Assembly (NCBI GenBank): GCA_964539665.1
Contig: CAZIKB010000050.1
Location: 1 to 43,666 of the forward strand
DNA: 43,666 nucleotides
Direction: 5' to 3'
DNA from: CAZIKB01 sp964539665
GTDB taxonomy: Bacteria; Zhuqueibacterota; Zhuqueibacteria; Oceanimicrobiales; Oceanimicrobiaceae
Positions 18,683 through 26,937 of the stretch are shown one piece after another. The notes beneath the pieces are model-generated. The model was not told the DNA's origin. It ran no database searches and saw only the letters and a list, made by a program, of their open reading frames with translations. A program made the position numbers and the translations under genes. Position 1 is the stretch's first letter; each line of letters starts with the position of its first letter.

Positions 18683-19098
18683 TTTGAGTCCTTTCTGATT
18701 TTGAGAGCAAGTTACTAAGGTTACACTGAAGTGAATGACTAACACTTCTGGCATTTATAATAAGTTGTTTAAATTATATGTAAAATTATTCTATTTACAT
18801 AAATTATAAATTATAAATATAAAATCAACGGAGAAACAGCTATTTTTAGAAAATTTATTATTTGAGTATTGACAGCTATGATTCATTTGTGGCGCACTCA
18901 TTGTTTACTTAAATAAATAGCTTTGTCACGATTCATCAACAATGTCATTTTTACCTTTAAGTTTTGAATCACTGTAGCGTATTCCAAAATTTTCGGTTGC
19001 CTTTTACAATTTAAAGATATATATTTTCTGGCATATCTCGAATGTTACTTTAAACCAATCTTACAAATTTGCAATTAATCATTTTTGGAGCAAATCTG
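18683..19098. other. divergent intergenic region, 416 bases
   Basis: Very AT-rich spacer between the leftward adk gene and the rightward serine hydrolase gene. It must hold both promoters. I see no convincing tandem -35/-10 pair, operator, RNA gene or repeat. A 26-codon stretch on the minus strand (about 18923-19000) has protein-like wording but no start codon and is not annotated. Confidence 0.5.
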
Positions 19099-21117
19099 AT
19101 GAAGGACATTTTATCTTATCTTCTGTTAATGGTCTTTGTTGCTGCTGCGCCTCAACTTTTAAGCCAAACCAGAAAACCGGCTGAGACCAGGGTTGAAAAA
19201 CTTGTGTTACGCAAGAAAATTATGAAGGAGTTGAAAGGAAATGATATCCATGCTTATAGTTTTACTCTCCAATCTAAGCAATTTCTTTACGGTTGGGTTG
19301 AACAAAAAGGAATCGATGTTGTAGTTAAAATTAAAGATCCAAAAGGAAATATTGTTGAAGAGATCGACAGCCCAACCGGAGACAGGGGTTTCGAGAACAT
19401 TCTTATGGTCACTGAGCAACCAGGCGATTACATCATAGAAATTCATCCATTTGATCCTTTAGCTGAAAGTAGTCTCTATCAAATAAAAATCGAAAGTGTG
19501 GAAGACGCGGCAACTACCATGAACGGTAGGATTGATCAATTATTTACTCCCTGGGATAAGGAGGATTCGCCAGGAGCCGCCATAGCTGTTGTGAAAGATG
19601 GACAGATTATCTATAAAAAAGGCTATGGCAGCGCTACCCTGGAATATGGTGTTCCTATTACACCTACTACAATATTCCATATGGCCTCAGTTTCGAAACA
19701 GTTCACGGCTTTTGCGATTGCAGCTTTGGCTCAGCAGGGCCTGGTTTCTCTGGATGATGATATTCACAAATACCTGCCAGAGGTTCCCCAATTTGGCAAA
19801 AAAATTTCCATCAAACATCTCGTTCATCATACGAGCGGCCTCAGAGACCAATGGAATCTACTGGCTATGGCCGGTTGGAGGTTGGATGATGTTATCACCA
19901 AAGAGCATGTTCTCAAGTTAGTCAGGCATCAGAAAGAACTGAATTTCAATCCCGGGGATGAGTATCTTTACTGCAATACGGGATTCACTTTATTAGCGGA
20001 GATTGTTGCCAGAGTTACCGATAAACCTTTTCCCGAGTGGACGATAGATAATATATTCCAGCCACTTGGCATGACAAATACGTTGTTTTATGATGATCAT
20101 GAGAAAATAGTTAAAAACCGGGCTTATTCATATTCCGCAACAGAAGGCGCCGGTTTCAAGAAACGCGTGCTTAGCTATGCTAATGTCGGGGCGACCAGCC
20201 TTTTTACTACCGTTGAGGATTTGAGCAAATGGGCAATGAATTTTGAAAGTCCGATTGTTGGCGATAATAAACTTGTTGAGCAAATGGAAGAACGGGGCGT
20301 CCTGACTAACGGCGATACGATATCTTATGCCTTTGGTCAGGGTATTGGAAAATATAAAGGATTACGCATTATTAGTCATGGCGGCGCTGATGCTGGATAT
20401 CGTACTTATTTGGGCCGTTTCCCGGATCAGAAATTTGCCGTGATGGTTTTGAGCAACCTGAGTTCTTTTAATCCTGGCGGCATGGCATTAAAAATTGCAG
20501 ATATTTACCTGGCCGACCTGCTGGTTGATGAAAAGCCGAAAAAAGAATCCAGGACTGAATATGAGCGTGTCGAAGTTGATCTTGCCATCTTTGAGGAGTA
20601 TGCTGGCCTTTATGAGCTGGAGCCCGGAATGCTCGCGACTGTGACCAGAAACGGCAACAGATTAATGGGGCAACAAGCGCCCGGACAGCCAAGAATTGAA
20701 TTAATACCAATGTCAGAGACCAGGTTTTTTGTGGAAGGAGAAGACATTCAGGTTTCATTCCAGCGGGGTCAATCTGGCAAAATTTATCAACTTACAATCC
20801 ACCAAAACGGTGAGGATAAAATTGCGCCAAAAGTAGAGCCATTTACTCTCAATCCAAGCCAGATGGCTGAGTTTGCCGGTGATTTTTATAGCGAAGAGCT
20901 TGGAACGACATATTCTATTGTGGTCAGAGACAGTGGACTCGTTGTTCAGCACCGTCGGCATGAAGATTTTCGACTTACGCCCCAAAGTGAAGGCACATTT
21001 ACAGGCGCCGTTTGGTTTTTTAGACAAATACAATTCGAACGCGACAAGGAGAATCGGATTGCCGGTTTCAGGGTTTCAAGTGGGCGAGTGAGAAATCTTC
21101 AATTTGTTAGAAAATGA
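19099..21117 (+). CDS. secreted beta-lactamase-family (class C-like) serine hydrolase
   Basis: A 672-residue exported hydrolase. The ATG at 19099 has GGAG upstream and starts a signal peptide (about 1-22); the TTG at 19069 is less likely. A PPC-like beta domain (about 45-140) precedes the catalytic domain (about 150-470). Its penicillin-binding-protein/class C fold is marked by Ser197-Val-Ser-Lys200, Tyr291-Cys-Asn and His427-Gly-Gly, the third motif taking the HxG form. Two C-terminal beta domains follow (about 485-672), as in many esterase or D-aminopeptidase-like members. It probably acts on a peptide, ester or cell-wall substrate outside the cytoplasm; true antibiotic hydrolysis is unlikely with this architecture. 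The next gene, a permease, lies 69 bases downstream. Confidence 0.88.
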   Translation: MKDILSYLLLMVFVAAAPQLLSQTRKPAETRVEKLVLRKKIMKELKGNDIHAYSFTLQSKQFLYGWVEQKGIDVVVKIKDPKGNIVEEIDSPTGDRGFENILMVTEQPGDYIIEIHPFDPLAESSLYQIKIESVEDAATTMNGRIDQLFTPWDKEDSPGAAIAVVKDGQIIYKKGYGSATLEYGVPITPTTIFHMASVSKQFTAFAIAALAQQGLVSLDDDIHKYLPEVPQFGKKISIKHLVHHTSGLRDQWNLLAMAGWRLDDVITKEHVLKLVRHQKELNFNPGDEYLYCNTGFTLLAEIVARVTDKPFPEWTIDNIFQPLGMTNTLFYDDHEKIVKNRAYSYSATEGAGFKKRVLSYANVGATSLFTTVEDLSKWAMNFESPIVGDNKLVEQMEERGVLTNGDTISYAFGQGIGKYKGLRIISHGGADAGYRTYLGRFPDQKFAVMVLSNLSSFNPGGMALKIADIYLADLLVDEKPKKESRTEYERVEVDLAIFEEYAGLYELEPGMLATVTRNGNRLMGQQAPGQPRIELIPMSETRFFVEGEDIQVSFQRGQSGKIYQLTIHQNGEDKIAPKVEPFTLNPSQMAEFAGDFYSEELGTTYSIVVRDSGLVVQHRRHEDFRLTPQSEGTFTGAVWFFRQIQFERDKENRIAGFRVSSGRVRNLQFVRK

Positions 21118-21186
21118 TTTTGGCAACCGCGAGGTTTTTAGTACGTAGATGAGGACACAAATCCACTTTTACAATTGGAGGTCTTT

Positions 21187-23562
21187 ATGCTGAAGAGCTA
21201 TTTTAAGCTTGCATATCGCAATTTGTTAAAAAACAAGCTCTCTTCTATTATCAACATAGTTGGTTTATCGGTTGCCATCGGATGTTGTATCGTTTTTTTC
21301 TTGCTCCTTGATCTTGAGTACACCAGTGACCGTTTTCACGAAAATGCTGAAAACATTTTTATGGTAGTGTATTCACTCGAAGGCGATAAGAGCGCTCGAC
21401 GTTGGGGTGATTCTCCTCAGCCCCTGGGTCCGGCACTTGAGGATGAATTTCCACAAGTTACCCGGGTAGTTCGTGTAGCCGACCGAAGTGGCGCCATGCG
21501 CTACGAGAACAAAGTTTTTAATGAATCCATTCGCTTTGTTGATCCTGGTTTCCTTGATATGTTTACATTTCCCCTAATGTTGGGAAATAAACAGGCATTA
21601 TCAGATAACAACGCTGTGGTTCTAAGTGAAGCTATTGCGGTGAAATATTTTGGAGAGGAGGATCCTGTCGGCCGGCAGATTGTGATAACCTTTAACAAAA
21701 AATACAAAGAAACATTTTTTGTACGAGGAGTGGCAGAGGAATTTCCATTCAACGCAAGCTTTAGTTTCAATATCCTGGCCTCTTATAAGAAATTAGATGA
21801 TATCAGCGAAATGAACGTAAATGATTGGGAAACAGTCACAAGAGCGACGTTCATTCAGGTGAACAACCATAGCGATATTTCTGCGATTTCAGCCCAAATG
21901 GACCGCTACGTGCAGCGCCAGAATGTAGCGTGTATTGATCGGCCAGTTGCATCATTTATGTTTGAGCCTTTGCCCACACTTTCCTGGGAATCACAGGATA
22001 TTGAAAGATCGATTTCATCAGGCTCCACACCTCAGGTGCTTATCATGCTTTTTATCATTGGACTCTTCCTTCTTTTACAAGCCTGTGTCAATTATGTGAA
22101 CATCGCCATTGCTTCCGGTGCGCGGCGTTTTAAGGAGATTGGCATCCGCAAGGTAGTTGGCAGTCACAGGTTTCAGCTTGTAAACCAGTTTTTGGGAGAG
22201 AACCTACTGCTTTGTTTTCTGGCCTTAATCGGAGGACTTTTCCTAACAGAATTCATTCTACTCCCGGGGCTGTTTGCAATTACTGGCTCTCCTGAAAAAG
22301 CTTCGTTGTTTGAGTTCCATAGCAATATACACCTCTGGCTGTTTTTAGTCTCGTTACTTTTATTTACTGGATTTGGCGCTGGTGCTTATCCAGCATTATA
22401 CGTCTCAAGACTGAAACCAGTCAGCATTCTGAAGGGTCGGCTCAAAATTGGTGGGAAAAAAAGATTTACTCATATTTTGTTATCGTTTCAATTCGGCATA
22501 ACATTCTTAATTTTGTGCCTGGTTGTGACACTTTGGCAAAATAATCAGTATCAAATAAAGCGGGATTGGGGATATAATCAGGAGCATGTGATTAACATCC
22601 AACTCGAAAAAGGCGAGCAATTTGAAGTGCTTAAAAATGAGATTATCCAAAATCCAAATGTTATTCAAACAGCAGGAACGGTAAGGCCAATTGGAAGATA
22701 CAGACAGCAGGCTGTCGTCGAAATTGCAGCTAACAAACACGAGGTTATCCGCTTTGATGTGGGATTTAACTATTTGGAAACCCTGGGGATTCGTCTCAGG
22801 AAAGGTCGCTTTTTCGATCCCTCTCTTAGCACTGACCGCGATGCTGCACTGGTGGTAAATGAAAAATTTGTTGATGAAATGGGCTGGCAGCACCCTTTAG
22901 AACAAACTGTGCGTTTTGACAATAAAATATATAATGTGATTGGCGTTACTGACGACTTCCATTATGCTTCTTTCTTTGAAGAAATTAAACCTGCTATTAT
23001 GCATCTTGCACCTGATGAATCAATTGGGTATTTTTCTGTTCGGGTGCAGGCTGGCACCGGCGTACAATCAATGAGTGCTTTCAGGGAAACCTGGAGCAAA
23101 CTGTTTCCTGACAGCCCGTACAATGCCTTCGTTCAAAATAGTGTATTTGATAGCGCCTTTCGAAATAATGCCACAATGACCCAAATCATTGCAGCTACGG
23201 CAAGTATTGCTTTGATAATTTCCTGCATGGGGCTTTTTGGATTGGTAACTTTTATGATTTCGAAGCGCTTAAAGGAACTCAGCATTCGCAAGGTTCTTGG
23301 AGCTTCGGATGTTACAGTCGCCAACTTGATCGCCAGGAGGTTCGTCATTATTCTCACCGTCTCAATACTGTTGACGCTGCCTGTTGGATACAATTTTCTT
23401 AATGAATTGCTGGACGGCGTTTATAGATACCGTATGCCTTTGGATGCCTCACCATTTGTAATAGCGGCGATGATTGTGCTTTCTACAGCAATTCTAACCA
23501 TCGCTTCTCAGGTGTACAAAGCAGCCGTCCGCAATCCGATAGATGCTTTGCGATATGAGTAA
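21187..23562 (+). CDS. MacB/FtsX-type ABC transporter permease
   Basis: A 791-residue membrane protein. The ATG at 21187 is preceded by GGAGG at 21177-21181, so that codon rather than the TTG at 21175 is the start. The layout is duplicated: N-terminal helix (about 19-41) with a large MacB-type periplasmic domain, three helices (about 280-410), a further helix near 430, a second periplasmic domain, and three helices at the end (about 670-780). Each half ends in the cytoplasmic motif RFKEIGIRKVVGSH or RLKELSIRKVLGAS, typical of FtsX-family permeases. No ATPase gene is adjacent, so any partner is encoded elsewhere. Such orphan permeases in this group are often linked to lipoprotein or peptide efflux or to envelope signalling. 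Confidence 0.88.
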   Translation: MLKSYFKLAYRNLLKNKLSSIINIVGLSVAIGCCIVFFLLLDLEYTSDRFHENAENIFMVVYSLEGDKSARRWGDSPQPLGPALEDEFPQVTRVVRVADRSGAMRYENKVFNESIRFVDPGFLDMFTFPLMLGNKQALSDNNAVVLSEAIAVKYFGEEDPVGRQIVITFNKKYKETFFVRGVAEEFPFNASFSFNILASYKKLDDISEMNVNDWETVTRATFIQVNNHSDISAISAQMDRYVQRQNVACIDRPVASFMFEPLPTLSWESQDIERSISSGSTPQVLIMLFIIGLFLLLQACVNYVNIAIASGARRFKEIGIRKVVGSHRFQLVNQFLGENLLLCFLALIGGLFLTEFILLPGLFAITGSPEKASLFEFHSNIHLWLFLVSLLLFTGFGAGAYPALYVSRLKPVSILKGRLKIGGKKRFTHILLSFQFGITFLILCLVVTLWQNNQYQIKRDWGYNQEHVINIQLEKGEQFEVLKNEIIQNPNVIQTAGTVRPIGRYRQQAVVEIAANKHEVIRFDVGFNYLETLGIRLRKGRFFDPSLSTDRDAALVVNEKFVDEMGWQHPLEQTVRFDNKIYNVIGVTDDFHYASFFEEIKPAIMHLAPDESIGYFSVRVQAGTGVQSMSAFRETWSKLFPDSPYNAFVQNSVFDSAFRNNATMTQIIAATASIALIISCMGLFGLVTFMISKRLKELSIRKVLGASDVTVANLIARRFVIILTVSILLTLPVGYNFLNELLDGVYRYRMPLDASPFVIAAMIVLSTAILTIASQVYKAAVRNPIDALRYE

Positions 23563-24508
23563 AACCAATTCAAATTCACAGGGTAATTGAATTGGGACAG
23601 GAGAAAAAAGGCTGGAAAATCCGCAGGCGCGGACCTGTATCAGCCTCATGAAGGAAAGATGCGTAAGGTATATCTATAATTGTAATTTGTAAATAGTAAA
23701 TGGAAAATTCTTATTGTTCAAAATATTGTTAACCATCGTTTTCAGAATAAAAATAACGGCTAAACCTGGAAGTTGATGAAAAGTAAAAAACTTTGTTTGG
23801 AAAAATCGTGGGCAAAAGGCCGAATCGTCTTTGTTATTTATACAGGTGGTGAAGATTTACTTATCGTAGGTGCCTGAGATGAGTTGGCGGAGTTGGTGTA
23901 GGTTATAATACCTTCATGCAAATTGGCATGATTGATTATCCCATGTTTATAGAGACCGAAAAGACACACTGTCACTTCACTTGACATGAGTCATTATGTT
24001 GAATAAAAACAGACTATAATGTTAAGTTAAAGCTAATACAAAGAGACATTAATGTCACATCTAATAAAATATTGTTTAAAACTGAATTCACGACAACTAA
24101 ATTAAATGTTCTTGTAAACTATTGTAAATTAAAAATAAAGATTGTTTGTGTTTTTCGTGAAGCTATTTTGGTGTAAATATTGCTAATAAACACGGATTAA
24201 GCTTGAATGGTGAAATATCTTGACAGGAGTTGAGACTTTTACCGGAGTCAGCAAAATTTTCTAGCCCAGTCAAAATTTTAATACTACCAGGAAGTAATCG
24301 ATTTAAATCAGTGGTGTTATCTCTGGTATGGGCTATGCCCACAAGTTGACTTTCATTATAAAATTATCTTGAAGTGATGTTATGCTTTCAGTGCCAGAAT
24401 TTGAGAGATTAGCCACGGATAATTTGATTACTTCTCTACTATTATCACTGTATTTATTAACCGTTAACAATTTCAAAAAAGAAGTTACTTTATTTATATA
24501 GGGTAAGA
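23563..24508. other. 946-base gene-free region upstream of the redox operon
   Basis: No reading frame of convincing quality on either strand. The region is AT-rich except for about 23590-23660, where a nested hairpin can be drawn (AGGCTG 23609-23614 with CAGCCT 23641-23646, enclosing TCCGC/GCGGA). A palindrome TTAACCGTTAA lies at 24457-24467, about 40 bases before the first gene of the operon. A TATAAT at 24015-24020 could be a -10 element, but its -35 is poor. This region probably holds the operon promoter and a long 5' leader. I could not match it to a known riboswitch class. Confidence 0.5.
24455..24470. promoter_or_regulatory. possible Rex-like operator palindrome
   Basis: TTAACCGTTAACAA (24457-24470) contains an 11-base palindrome TTAAC-C-GTTAA. 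Read on the minus strand it begins TTGTTAA, a perfect half of the TTGTTAA-N4-TTAACAA sites bound by the NADH-sensing repressor Rex in many anaerobes; the other half matches about 4 of 7. The position, 39-54 bases before an NADH-linked hydrogenase operon, makes regulation by redox state plausible but unproven. Confidence 0.3.
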
Positions 24509-25675
24509 ATGAAGAGTCTGAAAATTGATCCTACTTTGTTGGCTGATGTACGTAAGTACGGTAAATTCGATACCAACGCCTGTTATCAATGTGGAAGCTG
24601 CACGCTTAGTTGTGATTTAACAAACGACTCAGTTTCTTTTCCACGAAAAATAATTCGATATGCTTTGATGGGTTTAAGAAGACCTCTACAGGGCAGCTTA
24701 GAACCGTGGTTGTGCTACTATTGTGGCGATTGCTCCACGACCTGCCCCAGAGAAACGGAGCCAGGTGAAGCCATGATGACCCTTCGACGCTATCTCACTG
24801 CACAGTATGACTGGACAGGCCTGTCTTCAAAAATTTACAGATCAAAGGCATGGGAGATCGGTGCACTTGTTTTTGTGGGACTTTTGGTTTTAGTGCTGGC
24901 AGTATTCTATCATGTGTCTTTTGTGGGGATGGAACTTTCTGATTTAGCAGAGCCCATGGGACTGGAGCACATGTTTGATATTATTACAATTTTCACAACT
25001 ACTGTTTTTATAATATCGTTTTTCTTTTTGATAACCAATGCCATACGTATGTATTGGTTTACTCTGATCAAGGGCTGCAATGATAAAATACCTTTCCTTT
25101 TATACATTTCTGAAGCAAAGTCTTTCATTCTACAGGTAGTTACCCAGTTGCAATATCGGGAATGTAAAGATAAAGGCCGCTGGTTAAAACATATGTTACT
25201 GGTTTCTGCATGCGGGGTAATGTTTATAATTAAGATTTTCTTTCTGGGTTGGTTTCAAACGGATAATATTTACCCGGTTTATCACCCGCAAAGATGGTTG
25301 GGATATTTAATCACAGCAGTATTCATTTATGTCACCGTAGATATTTTAGCAGGTCGATTGAAGAAAGTCGAGCAGTTACATAAGTTTTCAGACTTGAGTG
25401 ACTGGATTTTGCCAGTCATGTTGCTTTTAACAGCTTTAAGCGGGATTGCGGTTCATATCTTCAGATATGTTGGACTTGAGCTCACATCACATTTCACCTA
25501 TGCTATTCATTTAGCAATTGCTGTCCCGATGTTAGTCATTGAGATACCATTTGGCAAGTGGGCGCACATGCTTTATCGACCCTTGGCAGTTTATTTTCAA
25601 ACGGTTAAAGATAAGGCTGTGCAAGCGCATTTGCCTGAAGAGAAAGAGGAAATTTTAGATCATGTCAAACAATAA
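24509..25675 (+). CDS. QmoC/HdrC-like membrane iron-sulfur protein (HdrC-HdrE fusion type)
   Basis: A 388-residue protein that joins two domains. The N-terminal HdrC-like ferredoxin domain has two CxxCxxCxxxC sites (CYQCGSCTLSC about 25-35; CYYCGDCSTTC about 71-81). The C-terminal membrane domain has about six helices (from 112 to about 360) and scattered histidines, as in NarI/HdrE-type cytochrome b subunits. This is the layout of QmoC, which passes electrons between a soluble HdrA-like protein and menaquinone. It opens the operon and its 3'-end overlaps the next gene by 14 bases, so translation is coupled to the HdrA-NuoE fusion. Direction of electron flow and quinone use are inferred. Confidence 0.82.
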   Translation: MKSLKIDPTLLADVRKYGKFDTNACYQCGSCTLSCDLTNDSVSFPRKIIRYALMGLRRPLQGSLEPWLCYYCGDCSTTCPRETEPGEAMMTLRRYLTAQYDWTGLSSKIYRSKAWEIGALVFVGLLVLVLAVFYHVSFVGMELSDLAEPMGLEHMFDIITIFTTTVFIISFFFLITNAIRMYWFTLIKGCNDKIPFLLYISEAKSFILQVVTQLQYRECKDKGRWLKHMLLVSACGVMFIIKIFFLGWFQTDNIYPVYHPQRWLGYLITAVFIYVTVDILAGRLKKVEQLHKFSDLSDWILPVMLLLTALSGIAVHIFRYVGLELTSHFTYAIHLAIAVPMLVIEIPFGKWAHMLYRPLAVYFQTVKDKAVQAHLPEEKEEILDHVKQ

Positions 25676-26549
25676 AAAATCCAAAGAAAAAGTTGGTTCT
25701 GCATTAGTAGTAGGCGGTGGAATTGGCGGAATGCAGGCCGCACTTGATTTAGCAGATTCCGGAATAAAGGTTTACATGGTTGAGAATAAGCCATCCATTG
25801 GTGGAGTGATGTCTCAGCTTGATAAAACTTTTCCTACAAACGACTGTGCCATGTGTACCATGGCGCCAAGGTTAGTTGATGTTGGCCGAAATAAAGATAT
25901 TGAAAAAATCACTTATAGCGAAGTGGAAAGTATCACGGGAGAGCCGGGCAATTTTTCTGTAACGATAAAGAAAAAACCTCGCTTTGTGGATGAAGAAAAA
26001 TGTACAGGTTGCGGCGCTTGTGTATCAAACTGCCCTACTCGTAATACGGTTCAAATTGTAGAAAACGGAAAAATAAATATTGAACCTAAATTTTTGGAAG
26101 TTGTTAAGAAAGTTGTGGAAAAACACAGAAATAGAAAAGGCCCGTTAATGCCAATTCTTCAGGAGATTAACGCTGCTTTAAACTATTTCCCTGAGGGTGT
26201 ATTGAAATATGTCGCTCAGGAAACCGGCTATCCTCTGACACATATTTGCAGGATAGCCACGTTCTACAGCTCATTTAGTCTGAAGCCAATCGGTAAGTAT
26301 ATAATAAATGTATGTATGGGAACCGCCTGTTATGTGGGGGGCGCTGAAAGACTGCTTGAAAAATTTACTGAAGTGTTGGAGACAAAAGTAGATGAGACAA
26401 CAAAGGATATGCTTTTCACGTTAAGGTCGGTCCGATGCATAGGTTGTTGCGGGCTGGCGCCGGTAGTCACGGTTGGTGATGATGTCTATGGAAAACTGAA
26501 ATCAAAAGATATTCCGGATATTGTAAAAAAATACAAGGTTCAGGAGTAA
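25662..26549 (+). CDS. fusion of HdrA N-terminal FAD/ferredoxin segment with NuoE/HndA [2Fe-2S] subunit
   Basis: A 295-residue chimera. Residues 1-125 are the start of a bacterial HdrA: FAD-binding GGGIGG (18-23), the TFPTNDCAMCTMAPR segment, and a 4Fe-4S site Cys114/117/120/124. The HdrA sequence then stops and from about 139 a complete NuoE/HndA follows (EPKFLEVVKKVVEKH...). Its thioredoxin-fold [2Fe-2S] ligands are Cys218-x4-Cys223 and Cys259-x3-Cys263. The missing rest of HdrA begins at about residue 188 of the protein encoded at 29381-32641. The NuoE part normally relays electrons to the NADH-oxidising NuoF, encoded two genes downstream. A partial FAD domain cannot fold as a normal HdrA alone, so the two HdrA parts probably meet in the complex. 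Confidence 0.88.
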   Translation: MSNNKKSKEKVGSALVVGGGIGGMQAALDLADSGIKVYMVENKPSIGGVMSQLDKTFPTNDCAMCTMAPRLVDVGRNKDIEKITYSEVESITGEPGNFSVTIKKKPRFVDEEKCTGCGACVSNCPTRNTVQIVENGKINIEPKFLEVVKKVVEKHRNRKGPLMPILQEINAALNYFPEGVLKYVAQETGYPLTHICRIATFYSSFSLKPIGKYIINVCMGTACYVGGAERLLEKFTEVLETKVDETTKDMLFTLRSVRCIGCCGLAPVVTVGDDVYGKLKSKDIPDIVKKYKVQE

Positions 26550-26553
26550 TACG

Positions 26554-26937
26554 ATGCCTAAATTAACCATCGATGAATTAAAAAAAATGCGGGAAGCTGT
26601 AAAGAAGGATATTTACCTGAGAGAAGGAAAATTCAGGGGGAAGGTGAACGTGCACATGGGCACTTGTGGTATTGCTGCGGGAGCCAGAGAAATTATGAAC
26701 ACTTTTTTGGACGAGCTCGAAAACAAGGGCATATCTGATATAATGTTTACTTCGACAGGCTGTGCCGGATTGTGTTCAGAAGAGCCAATGGTAACCGTTG
26801 AAATGGAAGGTTCTGCTCCGGTAAAATATGGGAAACTTACACCGGCTATCGCGGCAAAAATTTTTAATGAACATGTTGTTAGTGGAAAAATAGTCAAAGA
26901 GAATGTAATTGGTATTGGTTCTGAAAAGGCAGGATAA
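26554..26937 (+). CDS. HndB-like thioredoxin-fold [2Fe-2S] ferredoxin
   Basis: A 127-residue small subunit of the HndB family found beside NuoE- and NuoF-like subunits in NAD(P)-linked hydrogenases. A short helical start (KMREAVKKDIYLREG) is followed by a thioredoxin-like ferredoxin with MGTCGIAAGA and STGCAGLCSEEP. The ligand set is reduced to one Cys in the first loop and CxxxC in the second, so cluster binding should be checked against the family. It sits 4 bases after the NuoE fusion, and its stop overlaps the NuoF start (TAATG), indicating coupled synthesis and a place in the same complex. Confidence 0.85.
   Translation: MPKLTIDELKKMREAVKKDIYLREGKFRGKVNVHMGTCGIAAGAREIMNTFLDELENKGISDIMFTSTGCAGLCSEEPMVTVEMEGSAPVKYGKLTPAIAAKIFNEHVVSGKIVKENVIGIGSEKAG

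Noticed and set aside
18923..19000. Small protein on the minus strand in the adk spacer
   Set aside because: About 26 codons with plausible composition but no start codon or ribosome binding site, and a stop directly upstream.
23590..23660. Known riboswitch (for example c-di-GMP, cobalamin or glycine class) in the operon leader
   Set aside because: A nested hairpin exists, but I could not match the conserved core of any class.
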